Positions 30,809 through 41,754 of a DNA stretch of 64,000 nt are shown here, piece by piece. Position numbers and translations under genes: made by a program. Positions within the stretch are counted from its first letter, which is position 1; each line of letters starts with the position of its first letter. The notes beneath the pieces are model-generated. The model made no database searches. It had not been told where the DNA came from and saw nothing but the letters and a program-made list of their open reading frames with translations. The DNA comes from Fragilaria crotonensis (lineage: Eukaryota; Bacillariophyta; Fragilariophyceae; Fragilariales; Fragilariaceae), in contig JAKSYS010000162.1 of NCBI GenBank assembly GCA_022925895.1, positions 1-64,000 of the forward strand. The letters run 5' to 3'.

Positions 30809-31534
30809 TTAACCGGGACCGAGGCGGTAGGAGCCCCCGCGAAGCATGGAGGTAGAGAGGCCAGTCATAACTGGTTGCGCCTGAACGTGGAGGTACCGGT
30901 AGAGCTCGTCGGAGCGCCAACGGCCGACCATTTTGATACGGTCGCTCGGGACGCCGGCGCATAAGAGAGCCATGGCGCCGCCGGCGCGGGTAGACCGGGC
31001 GGAGACATCGGCGGGCGTGAAGGCGGGATCGGGGTAGATAGCGAGGGCCGAGCGAAGGCGGTGAGTGAGGTCGTGTGGAAGGACAAACTGGAGGGGAGCG
31101 CCGGGGGCCGAGGCGAAGGCGTTCAACGGGGTGGTCGGGGGGCAAGAGAGGGACCGTAACGCGCATGCACGGGCAGCGAGTGCAAGGACAGGGCATAGGG
31201 TAGGGTGTCCCGAACGGCCATGGCCGATACGTTCGTTCCGGACGCCATTCTTCTGACGTGTAAACGTCAAGGTGGCGAAAGTGGCCGCGCGTAAGTCAGC
31301 GACGGGGCACGTCGCAAGATCCAAAGCCCGGCTCCCAATCCACAGTTGGAGGTCTTTCAAGCGAAAGAGATTGTCGGCGGGGGTCGGGACGCCGAGATAT
31401 TCCCCTGGGCGCAGCAAAAAATAGAAGCCAACAATGAGACAGTCGGCGGCGGCGAGCGCAGCAGGAGTGGCCTCCACCGAGGCGAGGTGGACCGAGGTAC
31501 CACTCCCAACGGCGACAAACGGAGGTTTGGCCAC
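30809..31534 (-). CDS. Tyrosine recombinase/integrase of the nested element
   Basis: A frame of 241 codons with the motif order of the tyrosine-recombinase catalytic domain: Arg42 in GFYFLLRPGEYLG (box I), a Lys-containing strand TFTRQKNG, then VSARSTRAGGAMALLCAGV (box II, Arg183), GRWRSDELYRYLH (box III with Trp206 and Tyr212 or Tyr214 as the nucleophile). LRRGGA...GVP...GRWRS is characteristic of the recombinases of DIRS-like retroelements, which insert a circular DNA copy by strand exchange without making a target duplication. It lies beside the internal Y repeat, at the 3' side of the element on the minus strand, where this gene is usual. The true N-terminus is uncertain. As part of a mobile-element fossil its activity is not claimed. 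Confidence 0.85.
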   Translation of the reverse strand: MAKPPFVAVGSGTSVHLASVEATPAALAAADCLIVGFYFLLRPGEYLGVPTPADNLFRLKDLQLWIGSRALDLATCPVADLRAATFATLTFTRQKNGVRNERIGHGRSGHPTLCPVLALAARACALRSLSCPPTTPLNAFASAPGAPLQFVLPHDLTHRLRSALAIYPDPAFTPADVSARSTRAGGAMALLCAGVPSDRIKMVGRWRSDELYRYLHVQAQPVMTGLSTSMLRGGSYRLGPG

Positions 31535-32019
31535 TCGCGGACGCTACCGTAAGGCAGAACCGCCCAGTATCCCTGGGAACAGAAGTCGAGTATCTCCTCG
31601 AAGACAAACTCGCGTTCCCCTTGCGAAGACTTATGGGGGCCCCTGTGCATAGCCTGGTCCCGTCGCTCCAGCGTCCACAGTGGTGTGGAGGTTGGTACAT
31701 TGGCACCCCTTAGCCGTAGGTGGTTTAACAGGCGCGCCGCTTTATGGGGGAGAGTGCGCACGTGCGGTGCTATGTTGGATGCTCCCCGGGCACTTACGAC
31801 GAACGAGGACCAGCCACGCGAACGAACAGACGATGCGGTGCTTTGTGCTAACTTACCGAGTGTGGCTTCTGCAGCTGAGATGGATGACGCTTTCCGTTTC
31901 TCTCTGATCGAATTGCGACGACCCCCCCCTCCGTCTTCCTCCTCCTCCGCCGTAGTGCGCCAAGGCGGCGCTGTGCGAAGCCAGGACAACTCTTCGTCCG
32001 AGTCGTCCTGGCCTGCACG

Positions 32020-34206
32020 TCAGGCGGTGGTGCTTGCGGCTGGGGCTGCAATGTGATCGCGGCAGTAAGAGAGGAGCCGCGAACGTTCGCCAGGGGATGC
32101 GAAGTTGACGTGTGTTTGTGCTCGACCGCAGTTGTCGAAGCACGCTCCCCGTATCCACCAGGCTAGGCAGAACTCGTGTCCCGCGTCGTTCGTTGGGGGA
32201 CGGTGTGCCCGAATCACCGGGCGTGTGCCCCCCGCTCGGACTACGATATTCGCGAAGTCGTTGTCCCGCGTTGGGTTAGCGACTCGCGTCGCTTGTTGCT
32301 CGGGTGCTGAGGCCCGCGTAGTTGCTGTCGTAAGAGACGACACTCCGGTGCTCACGGTTCCTGCACTGCCCAAAGTGTTTGCGACCGTGCGTACTCCGCC
32401 TCCGCTGTTACTTGTTCGGGCCACCACGTACTCGGCCGGGAGTGGGATCCAGTTCGACGACAACGGAAAGGTGCCCCGCTTGAGTTCGGTCACAAGTGTG
32501 CGGAATTCTGGCAGCTCGACGCCCGTGTTGTCGTCCGCCAAGTTAGTGCTTACGGCGTGTAGGTACTCGTAGACGTTGACCTGCACGGAACGTACGATGC
32601 AAGGGAAATATACGTTTGCGATGTTTGGGTTCCCGGCCACCTGTTGGAAACGCTCGGTTATGTATGGTGTGGCGTTGTTGATGGATGCCGCCAACTGCCA
32701 CACGCGTTCGACGAAAGGGTGGGCCGGTCCAACACCTTGGAACAACGTCTGGCACAGCACGGCATACCGCGTCAATGTAATACCCACATCCACCGTGTCG
32801 CGCGGAAACCTAACCTTTTCCTTTTCTTTGATGGTGGCGTAGTCAGTTAGGCTGGCGGACTGATCCCCTTGCGCCAGCTGATGGCTGATGCTTGCCACAG
32901 CCAGGGACTCTAGATGATTCGCCGTGCCCGAGTAAGCCACTTGAAACGGTTGGCAGCCCGAGCTCAAATCGTCGACGCCGTGCCCAACAAATAAGAAACC
33001 CACAATCATTTGCTTCAGACTGGTTGTGACAATGGGGGTGTATAGTTCCGTGTCGAGGCCTCGTGCCTGGCAGACCCGCTGGAACTCCTGTATGAAAAGG
33101 GTGTGTTGTTCACTCTTCACACAATTGGCCAGGCGCCCCCAAACGGGCGCTACGTCTTCGGGGCGCGACACATTGTTGAATCGGAGGAGCGTTCGAAACG
33201 TTTCCTTGTACACGTCCTGGATGAGCTTGGGCTCTTTCACGGCGCGCTCGCCTGCTGTTGCTCCATCCGCGGCACGTGCGTTGGTGAGAGCTCTCAATGC
33301 ACCCGCCAGGGTGCCGGTTGCCTCAACAGTTGCAGGATCAGGCTCCCCCAGTGCCGGCAGGTCAGCGCGTACCTTGCCTATGAGGTACCGATACACCTGC
33401 TCCGGCAGATGCACCGCGGTTAATGGATATAGCACACTGGGCAAACCATTCTGCGCTCCTCCGCCACCGCGAGCGGTACATGCTGCCCTCAACCATGTGA
33501 GGACGTCCGCACATGCCACAACCTCGTCACGTGCGAGCATGCTGCCGTATAGTTCTTGGTAGGCTGCCTTCGCCGTCACCGCTCGGCGGTGGATGAGAAG
33601 CGATGCGTAATATCCCGGGATTAACTGGACGTGACGTGGTCGCACGACTTCAGTCTCCGGGTCCACATCGGTGTACGGTCCCAGGGGCACCGACGGATCT
33701 TCCCACGTCGGGAGGAGAGTGATCATGGCCGCCACTGTGGGGACGCGGACTGGCGTTTGAACTAGATGAAACGCGGAACCCGGGACTTCCACCACGGGGT
33801 ATTGATGCGGCATGATGTCACCGCGAAGCCCCAGCACTTGGTCGTTGAATCCGGAGTCAGGTTCTCCCGGCATGTCCATGTATCGCATTAGTCGATGGAG
33901 CACGGTGACCTCGAGAGTGTCACCCGGACCATTGGTGAGAACCAAAAAATTCATGGGTTGTCTATCGCACAGATGAACCGTTTGATCACGTAGGAGTATA
34001 GGTGCTGGCACCGCGCCCGCGCCTCCGTCAAAGCGGTAGCCGAATAAATACGCCGCGATGCGGTCACGCGTCGGTCCGATAGCGGCGTCGCTCAGCAGCT
34101 CACGATACGTACGCGGGCGTATCGCAGCGCCCACCGGGGCCGGTGGCACCTCGGGTGCTACGAAGGGGGGGCCCGGTACATTGGGCGGTGGTACTGGTAG
34201 GGCCAT
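32020..34206 (-). CDS. Gag-like protein of the nested tyrosine-recombinase element, 728 aa
   Basis: One long frame from the ATG at 34206, just inside repeat X. The N-terminus is Pro-rich (PVPPPNVPGPPFVAPEVPPAPVG would be the first 30 or so residues in part). A long helical region without catalytic motif follows (about 40-560), as in capsid-like proteins. A Ser/Thr/Gly-rich linker leads to a Cys/His cluster near the C-terminus (FCLAWWIRGACFDNC, spacing C-x8-C-x3-C-x5-H, about residues 685-705), which probably binds nucleic acid. Position, size and finger suit the gag-like first gene of DIRS/PAT/Ngaro elements. The frame looks whole. Its codons are rich in G and C at third positions compared with host genes nearby. 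Confidence 0.72.
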   Translation of the reverse strand: MALPVPPPNVPGPPFVAPEVPPAPVGAAIRPRTYRELLSDAAIGPTRDRIAAYLFGYRFDGGAGAVPAPILLRDQTVHLCDRQPMNFLVLTNGPGDTLEVTVLHRLMRYMDMPGEPDSGFNDQVLGLRGDIMPHQYPVVEVPGSAFHLVQTPVRVPTVAAMITLLPTWEDPSVPLGPYTDVDPETEVVRPRHVQLIPGYYASLLIHRRAVTAKAAYQELYGSMLARDEVVACADVLTWLRAACTARGGGGAQNGLPSVLYPLTAVHLPEQVYRYLIGKVRADLPALGEPDPATVEATGTLAGALRALTNARAADGATAGERAVKEPKLIQDVYKETFRTLLRFNNVSRPEDVAPVWGRLANCVKSEQHTLFIQEFQRVCQARGLDTELYTPIVTTSLKQMIVGFLFVGHGVDDLSSGCQPFQVAYSGTANHLESLAVASISHQLAQGDQSASLTDYATIKEKEKVRFPRDTVDVGITLTRYAVLCQTLFQGVGPAHPFVERVWQLAASINNATPYITERFQQVAGNPNIANVYFPCIVRSVQVNVYEYLHAVSTNLADDNTGVELPEFRTLVTELKRGTFPLSSNWIPLPAEYVVARTSNSGGGVRTVANTLGSAGTVSTGVSSLTTATTRASAPEQQATRVANPTRDNDFANIVVRAGGTRPVIRAHRPPTNDAGHEFCLAWWIRGACFDNCGRAQTHVNFASPGERSRLLSYCRDHIAAPAASTTA

Positions 34207-34249
34207 CTCAGGATCGGGCGATCGGTCCTATGAATGTGCCCGGACTAAT

Positions 34250-34552
34250 GTACGTTAAACTAAACTCAGGTCTCGCGATGTGCAAGGCGCCTTGGCGGTG
34301 ACCGACGCGATCGCGGTGACCACTATTGTGCTTTGCTTATGCCGTCTGAGTGCGGTGCCGTTGCGCCGTATCCAAACGAACAATGAGGCCTGAGCGGGTA
34401 TCTGTTCACGACACCAGAATTTTCTCTTTGTTGTTTTTATTACGTAGGGCTACTACTCGCTGGATGACGACGTCATGCGTTGCGTAGCCGATGTGTAGTG
34501 TGTAGCATGTAGTGTGCCGCCCTGCCTTCTCGTACTACGCAACTACTGACGG
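34250..34552 (-). repeat. Repeat X, outer copy (303 bp)
   Basis: Right outer end of the nested element on the plus strand. It ends ...ACTGACGG directly against TGCTTGGG of the copia LTR. Confidence 0.92.
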
Positions 34553-34853
34553 TGCTTGGGAGAGCCTTTCACAAATAGTAGGTCCTAAAATTATAAACTA
34601 AAATGTAGCAAATAAAGTGAGCTTTGAAATGGCTCAAGAGATATGTCAGGTAGATCATATCAAGTTGAATTCACCTCATTGGATGAGGTAAGACAACCAC
34701 CATTTCATATCTTGTCGGTCTTGACAAGTAGCTAATTATACCGTCCACATTTAGAATCGTGCATTGTTCTGTTTCACATGTATGACCTCACAGTACGATG
34801 ACGTACGCTGCGGAGCAGCACAGTACGGTCGTTAAAGTCATCAGTTTCAACTC
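34553..34853 (-). repeat. Copia left LTR, inner piece (301 bp)
   Basis: Identical by eye to 41449-41749. Confidence 0.92.
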
Positions 34854-34959
34854 TCCCTTTCATTCATGGAAGCAGACAATGGTTAATATGCAAGAGATAC
34901 GAGTTGGACACGGATGCAGTCCAAACAAGAGCACAGGGTTGGTGGGTGGATCACCATCC

Positions 34960-36600
34960 TTGAACAAGTCGGCGAACTCGTTCGAAGCTTTCGCGATTCA
35001 GGCCTTTGGTGAGCATGTCAGCCCACTGTTCCTGAGTATCGACTTTGATGATTGCGATGGTGCCGTCGCGAACGTGTGCCCAAAAGAAATGCCATTTGAC
35101 CTGAAAGTACTTCGTTCGATTGGTAATTCTTTGGTTGGTTGCCAAAAGAAGTGCGCCGTTGTTGTCTTCGAACACACGACACTTAACGGTGGACGTGAGG
35201 GTATCAGGAAGTTGCAAGCCATTGATGAGTTCAATGAGCATGGCCCGCAATGGAAGGAGCGTTCGCATGGCAGAGCTGAGCGCGGAGTACTCAGCTTCGA
35301 GCGTCGACAGAGATATTTCGGACTGGAGATGCGATTTCCAAAGGATCGGGCACCCTCCGAGCGTGATTATGTATCCTGTCCTCGACTTTGCGGAGCTTGG
35401 CGAGGAGTCCGGGTCGCGGCGATGCAATCCTGCGAAGTCGGCGTCCACGTAGCAATCCAACGTGAGATCGCCAGTCGGCTTGACGATCATCCCTTTGTCG
35501 TATGTCCTTTGGAGGTAACGAACGATCGTCTTGATTGCGGAGGCGTGACTCTTCTTCGGGTTGTGAGAGAATCGAGCAACCTGACTGACTGCGAACGCGA
35601 TATCGGGGCGAGTATTCGTTGAAAGGTAAAGGAGCATCCCAACCACGGAGCGATAGCTCCAAGACTCTTGCATCGGAGGACCATCGGGATCAATTCCCAA
35701 AGCGGCTTGTCCAGCTGGAGTCCAATTGCTGTTGCTCATCTTCATCCCTGTTGCCTCTTGAATCTTCTGAATTAGACCTTTCTGTGTGAGCGTCAGAGTG
35801 CCATTCTTGGGGTCCTTCACAAAGTTGATGCCCAAGAAGTCAGTGAAGGTTCCTTCCTTCGTGAAACTGAAACCTTTGGCATCGAGATTCGCAAATAATT
35901 CGTCCAAGTCGCGTTGGTTCGAGAAAGCGATGCCCAAATCGTCAACATAGATAACCACCATAATAGTGTCCTTGTAAAGAAGACACGGGTCATTAGCACA
36001 GCTCTTGAACCCTTCGTCGCGCAGTGCATCGGACAGATGTTCATACCAGAGTCGCGGTGCGACACTCAAACCGTAGAGACTTTTCAGGAGTTGCAGACAC
36101 GTAGATGACCCACGTTCGGAACGAAAGCCTCGAGGCAAGTGAATCCATACTGGATCGGTGAGTGGGGCCTGTACAAATGCACTGCTGAAATCGATAGTGC
36201 AAGTTTGCCAACCAAGTGTGAGTGACAGTACCAGAAACAACCGTACCGTACTCCAAGCCACGACTGGGGCAAACGTTTCTTGCTCAGTTTCCTGCAAGTC
36301 ACCTCGTACGCAGTACCGTGCCTTGTACTTGCTTATGGCACCGTCAGGCGTGCGTTTACGCCGAAAGACCCAAGTACCTGGCAAGATTCGAGACTTTGCA
36401 TCGGCAGTTGGTACTTCTTTCCAAGTCCCATTTTTCTCCAACGACTTGATTTCGGCCTCTGCAGCCCTCAACCAATTTTGGATGTTCTCGACGTCCGACA
36501 TGGCTTCTTCGAAGGTCAAAGTGTCGGGGTCGCTCACGCTTGCCTTGTTCGCTTGTGACATGGCGCTGCTGTCTTCAATGGCTTCGGTGAGGAGCCAATC
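34960..36600 (-). CDS. Copia reverse transcriptase and RNase H part
   Basis: Minus-strand coding. The reverse transcriptase reads TFAPVVAWSTVRLFL, TIDFSSAFVQAPL and LLKSLYGLSVAPRLWYE, with the active-site YVDD at about 35945-35956. The RNase H part reads YVDADFAGL, SRTGYIITLGG, LSTLEAEYSAL and VRDGTIAI, ending about 34960. These are the usual Ty1/copia signatures; the order INT before RT sets copia apart from gypsy. Confidence 0.9.
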
Positions 36601-37399
36601 GAAGATGATGTCATCCATTGTAAACAAGTAACCTCTCCCTTGTTGGCCGTCGTATCCGAGACGGTCGGGAGCTTTGCGAGTGCGAGTTGAACGACGAGGT
36701 GAGTGCCTTTGCTGTTCGTTGGGTGCCTGCCTTGTGACGGCTTCAATCTCATCGTGCGTTTCGATTGAGGCAGGGGATGGAATGTCATGAGATGCAGGAC
36801 GAAGTGGAGACTGGAACAGTTGCGTCGGTGACGGAGGCTGAAGATCCTGAATCAAGTGAGGCGGAGGCGCCACCGTTGGAGTTGATGGAGGAGGACTCTC
36901 CCTTGGAGTCAACAATGGTGTCGAGGGAACCGGAGGTTGCGTCGTCGTCTCGTTGACTGGAAGCTGTCGTTGCGTTGCGTCAACAAGAGTTCTTGTCGGA
37001 GGAGGTTCGACGGGTAGCGCTGACGGTGGAGTTGCTGCGTCGATGGCGGTCGCGATGCGTTGCTGTTGTGAGTACGTCTTGCTCTCTCTCGAAATTTTCG
37101 GTCTCAACAATCAACCGCTCTTGGTCCTCGTCATCCAGAATGTACTGGTAGGTCGAGTCACGGAACATACGTTTCCAGCTGTCTGCGTTGAAGTTCGGAA
37201 GGTCGTCGACGGAGGCTGGAACAGTCGCAAACCAATCGTCGAAGACGACGTGGAATTGCGGCGTTATATAACCAGTTTGGGGTTGAGGACAATTGGGACT
37301 GTGATGGCGTGCTTCGGTGAGAAGCCCATGTTGATCGTTCGAGTTGATCGCGGAGTCCAACGAGGCAACTTCTTGCCATCAGAGATCATCTTGTCGAGC

Positions 37400-38750
37400 A
37401 CATAGACGGGGCATCCCCAAACGTGGAGATTGTTGAGCTTGCGTTGTTCCCATCTCGTTTTGGTAAACAGGTCGGCAGGGCATAAGCCCGTTCTCGGATC
37501 GGGAACGTGGTTGACCAAGAACACGGCGTGATTGACAGCCAAAGGCCAAAGAGTTGCATCCGCGATCGACGGCCAATGAATCGCTGCATGAAGCATCATC
37601 GTGCGAGCGATCGCCATGATCGTTCGGATGTTCCTTTCTGCGATGCCATTGTGGTGATGGGCACCAACGCCTGCAAACCTCATGATCTGAGCAAACGTCG
37701 ACAGGTTCTTGGTGAACTCAGCGGAGGTGAAAATCTTGGAGTTATCCGCCAGGTATTCCTGCGGCACGACTCCGTATTGGCGACAGGTAAGTTCAAACTT
37801 CTCCTTTGCCTTGAGAGTCTCGTGCGTGTTGAGATTTACTTGAAGCTCGACATGGACGAAACCTGAGGCGTGGTCCACAAAGATGCAACCTCCCGTGTAC
37901 ATCTCATCAGCTTTGGTCTTGCCGGCGGAAGTGAGAAGTCGTCCTCGCGTGCTGCAAATGAAGTGGTCGACGGAAATTCGATGTCCGGGAATAACGTTGT
38001 CAGCCTTGAGGATGTTCGTTCGGTCGCGGATGATGGTTGACGGCGTCGAGCCAGGGATAGGACGTCGGTGCTGCTTGCCGTACTGGCAGGCTGCACACTT
38101 CGGAAGGTTCGTCAATTTGCAGGCTGCAGAGGGAAGTCGGCGACTTGCTTCCGTCTGGCTTAGAACACCAGTTCTGAGCAGGAACTGAATCTTCTTGAAA
38201 CCGATGTGGCCGAGGCGATAGTGCCAGCGTAGGAGTTCTTTTTCGGCTTCGCTGAGGTTGTGATTCGTCTCGTGGACCTCAGTGATCGTTGCGACGAGTG
38301 CGTCAGCGGCCTTGAAAGGATCCTGGCCATTGAAGGCGTCGGATGTTGGCAGATTGTTCTGCGGATTAACGAGTACCATCACTGCTCCTCGGCTTGGGTC
38401 GCCAGGAACACCACTCAAGGTAAGTCGATTGGATTCGACTTGGATCGTTTCACCTTGATACGTTTGCAGGAGACTTGTGGTTGAAAGGAGGCGAACTTTG
38501 ATGCCGGGGACGTAGAAGGCCGGGACTTTGATCATGCGCAAATTGCCATTAGTGTCGTGAACTGCCCAAGTGACCTCACCTTGACCCTTGATTTGAAGTC
38601 CGCGGGCTATTCCCTTGAGTTGGGTAATAGTGCCTGGACTTCGCATCGTGCCTTGAAAGTCCTCAGGGTCGGGCGAGATGGAAATGCTCGCGCCGGAATC
38701 CCAGATGATGGGAGCACTGTTCGTTGCGCTTCCGAGAGCGTTCCGCATTC
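37400..38750 (-). CDS. Copia protease and integrase part
   Basis: Protease motif WDSGAS at about 38693-38710. Integrase follows, with an HHCC zinc-binding N-terminus (HYRLGHIGF then CAACQYGKQHRR, about 38070-38240), the catalytic core DHFICS, DHASGFVHVE and DNSKIF, and HNGIAERNIRTIM near 37595-37650. Confidence 0.9.
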
Positions 38751-39849
38751 GTGCTGGCGCTTGCAATGCCATTCGGAGTGTGGCGGTGCAAGCGAGGTTG
38801 ACGTGGGAGATGATCTTGTGAGCGGCGTTGCGTTGCTGTGTCGTCCATGGTGCAGGGACGAATGCATCAGGAGCGCCGTCGGCAGGAACGGGATGGTATT
38901 TCGGTCGGCGTGTTGGTTTCTTGCGTTGAGTGTGCGAGCGGCGGTCCAACGTTTCAATTCCTCCCTTGTTGGACACGTTCCTTGAATATGGCGAGTGACG
39001 CGTGCGCAACCGTTGCGTTTGACGTTGGAGCAGCAACGTCCGAGTCTTCAATTCATCCAAGTCTCGGAGGCGCTCTTGTATTCCCAGGGTCGGTGCGTTA
39101 GGTGTCCTCTGATGACGTCGTTTACGAAGGCGATAAGGGAGAGGAGCTACAGCCTTGCGACGTTGGACTTCTCGTTGAGGCTTGAGTGAAGTCTTCAGGA
39201 GTTTCGCAAAGCGTCTGCGTTGCTTGCGAGTGAATGAAACGTTTGCGTTTGCGTTCGTTTCTTGTTGGCGAGCCTCGTCCGGCTTCCAAAAGGCAGCCAG
39301 GAGTGCAAACCAGAGGGCAGGGGCAAAGAGCAACGTTGGTTGCTCGCGGAGAACATGACGAAGTGAGTCGGCGACCCACATCAAGAACGACGTCCATGGG
39401 GTTGATCGTAGTGCTTGGAGTGCCAAGTTTGCAAACTTTGGTGCGACGAGGCAAAAGATCACAGAGTAAACCAATAGAATCGTTGCCTTTGAGAACAAGA
39501 ACGCGTAGATTGATTCCATGCTTGTAGGTTGATCTTTCCTTACGGGATCGTTGAAGTCAAACATCCACACCGATGGATCGGCGACAGAGAATGCAGAGAG
39601 ATTAGCTTGAGCCGATGGCGCTGGAGCAGATGCGTTGTTGCGACGTTGTCCTGTGTGAGTAGCGGTTGTGTGCGTCGTTGTCCAACGACGGCATTTCTCA
39701 CACCAATTGAACGCCTTGTCCTTCACCTTTTTGGACGTCGCAGTTCCAGGAGGTGGGGGTACCGTGCGCCAAGACTGAGTTTTGTGAGCTCCAGTTGCGT
39801 TGGTTGGAGTTCCGCTTCCAGGGACATTCTTGCGACCATTTTTATTCCT

Positions 39850-41050
39850 TTCCGGACACTTGTTGGACCAATGACCTGGTTTGCCACAGTTGTGACAATT
39901 GCCCTTTTTCGGTGTGTCCTGGCGAGGCGTCTGAGATTGAATCAGATTTAGAACTTCAGCTCGCGTGATTGCAGAACCTTCTGGCAGGGCGACATTTCCA
40001 AACGTCGCTGACGGAACACGAGTGTCAGTGGCATGACTGGCTGGTGGCCATTCCTTCCTGTCGTACTGGAGGCGATATGCGTCTTCAGCTTGTCGACAAA
40101 CATCTTGGTAAGTCAATTTTTTGCTCACCATGTGTGCTTGCGCCGCTGACTTCTCCTTGTAGCCAATGTCGAGCAGAGCTTGATCAAGCTTTTGCTTCGT
40201 GGCACGCAGCTGAAAGCGAAAGTCTTCGTTACCTGATCCGCCGGCAAGGAGGAATGTCTTCAGCATCGTAAGTGTCAAGTTGTGGTCGTATTGACCAGCG
40301 GTCGTCAACTCACGAGCGTCCTTGCGGAAATCAGATGCGAGCAGCTCGAGATTCTCGCCAGCGTACTGCGATGGATGGCGGGCCTTAATCGCAGCCTTCA
40401 GGTCTTCGAAACGTTCAATGGACGTCGATTGAATGGTTTTGATGAGTTGCAACCAAACAATGTGGAAAGAGTCCGAGTCTTCTGTCTTCTCTTGGATTTT
40501 GCTCATGAGAGCAGGTGAGAGCGACGAGCACGAACTTGACGGCAGCGCGATCATTACTCTTGTCGTACTTGTCGTACAACATGAGTTGCTCGGCGCTGAG
40601 AGCCTTGGCGGTTTGGATAGTGTAACGAGAATGGCTTTTGACGACGTTCGTCATCAGCAGCTCATTCTCGGGGTCGGGAAGGTATGCGATGCTGTCCATT
40701 CCACAGTCGGTGAGATGATCCCAAACGGCGTTTTGGAAATCAATGAGGCTGCTGGTCGGGGAAAAGGGTGTTGGCAAGCCAGTGCGGCGGTAGTTGTAAC
40801 CTTTCTGCGAAGCACCAGCGTGGACGGGTCGGAGTTGATTTGGGGAAGTGATCTCGTCGCTGGCGCTTGGATCAAGACCGATCCAGCCGGCGAGCGGCTT
40901 CCCTCCGGTCCAGGCGGACCAGTCGTCCTTGGAGAGCGAGACGACGTTACCCATGATGGGCTTTACGGGTCTGTCGGAGGTGACGGGGTCACTGACAGGT
41001 GTCGGAGACGTGGTGGTGACGGGGTCACCTGCGGGAGTCGGAGACGCCAT
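39850..41050 (-). CDS. Copia gag part with CCHC knuckle
   Basis: Begins with a Pro/Thr-rich N-terminus (MASPTPAGDP). It includes the copia gag core (FEDLKAAIKARHPSQYAGENLE and the LTLTMLKTFLLAGG region) and a zinc knuckle CHNCGKPGHWSNKC at about 39856-39897. It packages element RNA in virus-like particles in this family. Confidence 0.8.
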
Positions 41051-41343
41051 CTTAAACTAACGCGGTGCGTGTCTTGTTGGTGTGCTGGAAGCAATGAACA
41101 CGGAGTGTTGACGTTGGAGAACGTGCGTCGCTGGATCGACGGTAGTGAGATAGTCTAGTCGGGGACTAGATAGACAGTCGAACGGAGTTGACTGGGCTGC
41201 AGCGGAGAGTGACGAGTACTGTCGAGTACTTCGTTAGATCGGAGATCGGTGAGGAGCTTTGGTAAAGCTCTAGTAGTCCTTGGGAAGGAGTTGGCTTGAA
41301 GAAGCGTTAGGGTGTTAGCCTATAATTTGGGCAAAATAACCAC

Positions 41344-41749
41344 TTGAGAGTCGCTGCCGGAGGCTGTACTCTAATCGTAGCTACTGGTATTCGGTACCGT
41401 ACCGTAGGACAGTAGATTCGCGAAGGTTTTCTCTACACTAACAGTAAGTGCTTGGGAGAGCCTTTCACAAATAGTAGGTCCTAAAATTATAAACTAAAAT
41501 GTAGCAAATAAAGTGAGCTTTGAAATGGCTCAAGAGATATGTCAGGTAGATCATATCAAGTTGAATTCACCTCATTGGATGAGGTAAGACAACCACCATT
41601 TCATATCTTGTCGGTCTTGACAAGTAGCTAATTATACCGTCCACATTTAGAATCGTGCATTGTTCTGTTTCACATGTATGACCTCACAGTACGATGACGT
41701 ACGCTGCGGAGCAGCACAGTACGGTCGTTAAAGTCATCAGTTTCAACTC
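41344..41749 (-). repeat. Copia right LTR, complete (406 bp)
   Basis: The 5' LTR of the minus-strand element, followed by the TGCAC duplication. Between it and gag lie about 290 bp of leader. Confidence 0.92.
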
Positions 41750-41754
41750 TGCAC
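41750..41754. repeat. Target-site duplication of the copia element, right (TGCAC)
   Basis: Matches 29963-29967. Confidence 0.75.

Larger units (their letters stand above)
30073..34552 (-). mobile_element. Tyrosine-recombinase retroelement (DIRS/PAT/Ngaro group) with split direct repeats
   Basis: 4480 bp, inserted cleanly between AAG and TGC of the copia LTR with no target duplication, as expected when a tyrosine recombinase joins a circular DNA. Read on the minus strand the order is repeat X (303 bp), gag-like gene, recombinase gene, repeat Y (180 bp), X, Y (186 bp). This is the split-direct-repeat plan of PAT, Ngaro, VIPER and TATE elements. The internal X-Y joint at 30570/30571 equals the junction that would form if the two outer ends were joined in a circle. 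The two X copies are identical by eye, so the element is young. It is GC-richer than the host DNA. I see no reverse transcriptase or RNase H domain, so this copy looks incomplete and probably relies on relatives; it appears broken in about one place. Confidence 0.88.
29968..41749 (-). mobile_element. Ty1/copia LTR retroelement (CoDi-like), carrying a nested element in its left LTR
   Basis: A fossil-class element on the minus strand: about 7.3 kb without its guest. The right LTR (406 bp, 41344-41749) is its 5' LTR. The left LTR is split into 29968-30072 and 34553-34853 by a nested 4480-bp element; its two pieces add up to exactly 406 bp. The LTRs differ at about two sites, so insertion is recent. 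A purine tract (GAAAGGGA on the minus strand) abuts the inner edge of the left LTR. Parts in order on the minus strand: gag with CCHC knuckle, protease, integrase, reverse transcriptase, RNase H, the order that defines copia. The coding region is spread over three frames, so it looks broken by about two frame changes, although some copia kin use frameshifting. Confidence 0.93.

Noticed and set aside
30713-32158. Several plus-strand and alternative minus-strand frames in the GC-rich nested element
   Set aside because: High GC makes all frames open; only the recombinase and gag-like frames have family motifs.
34798-35622. Plus-strand frame of 274 codons
   Set aside because: It is the antisense of the copia RNase H part and the LTR edge.
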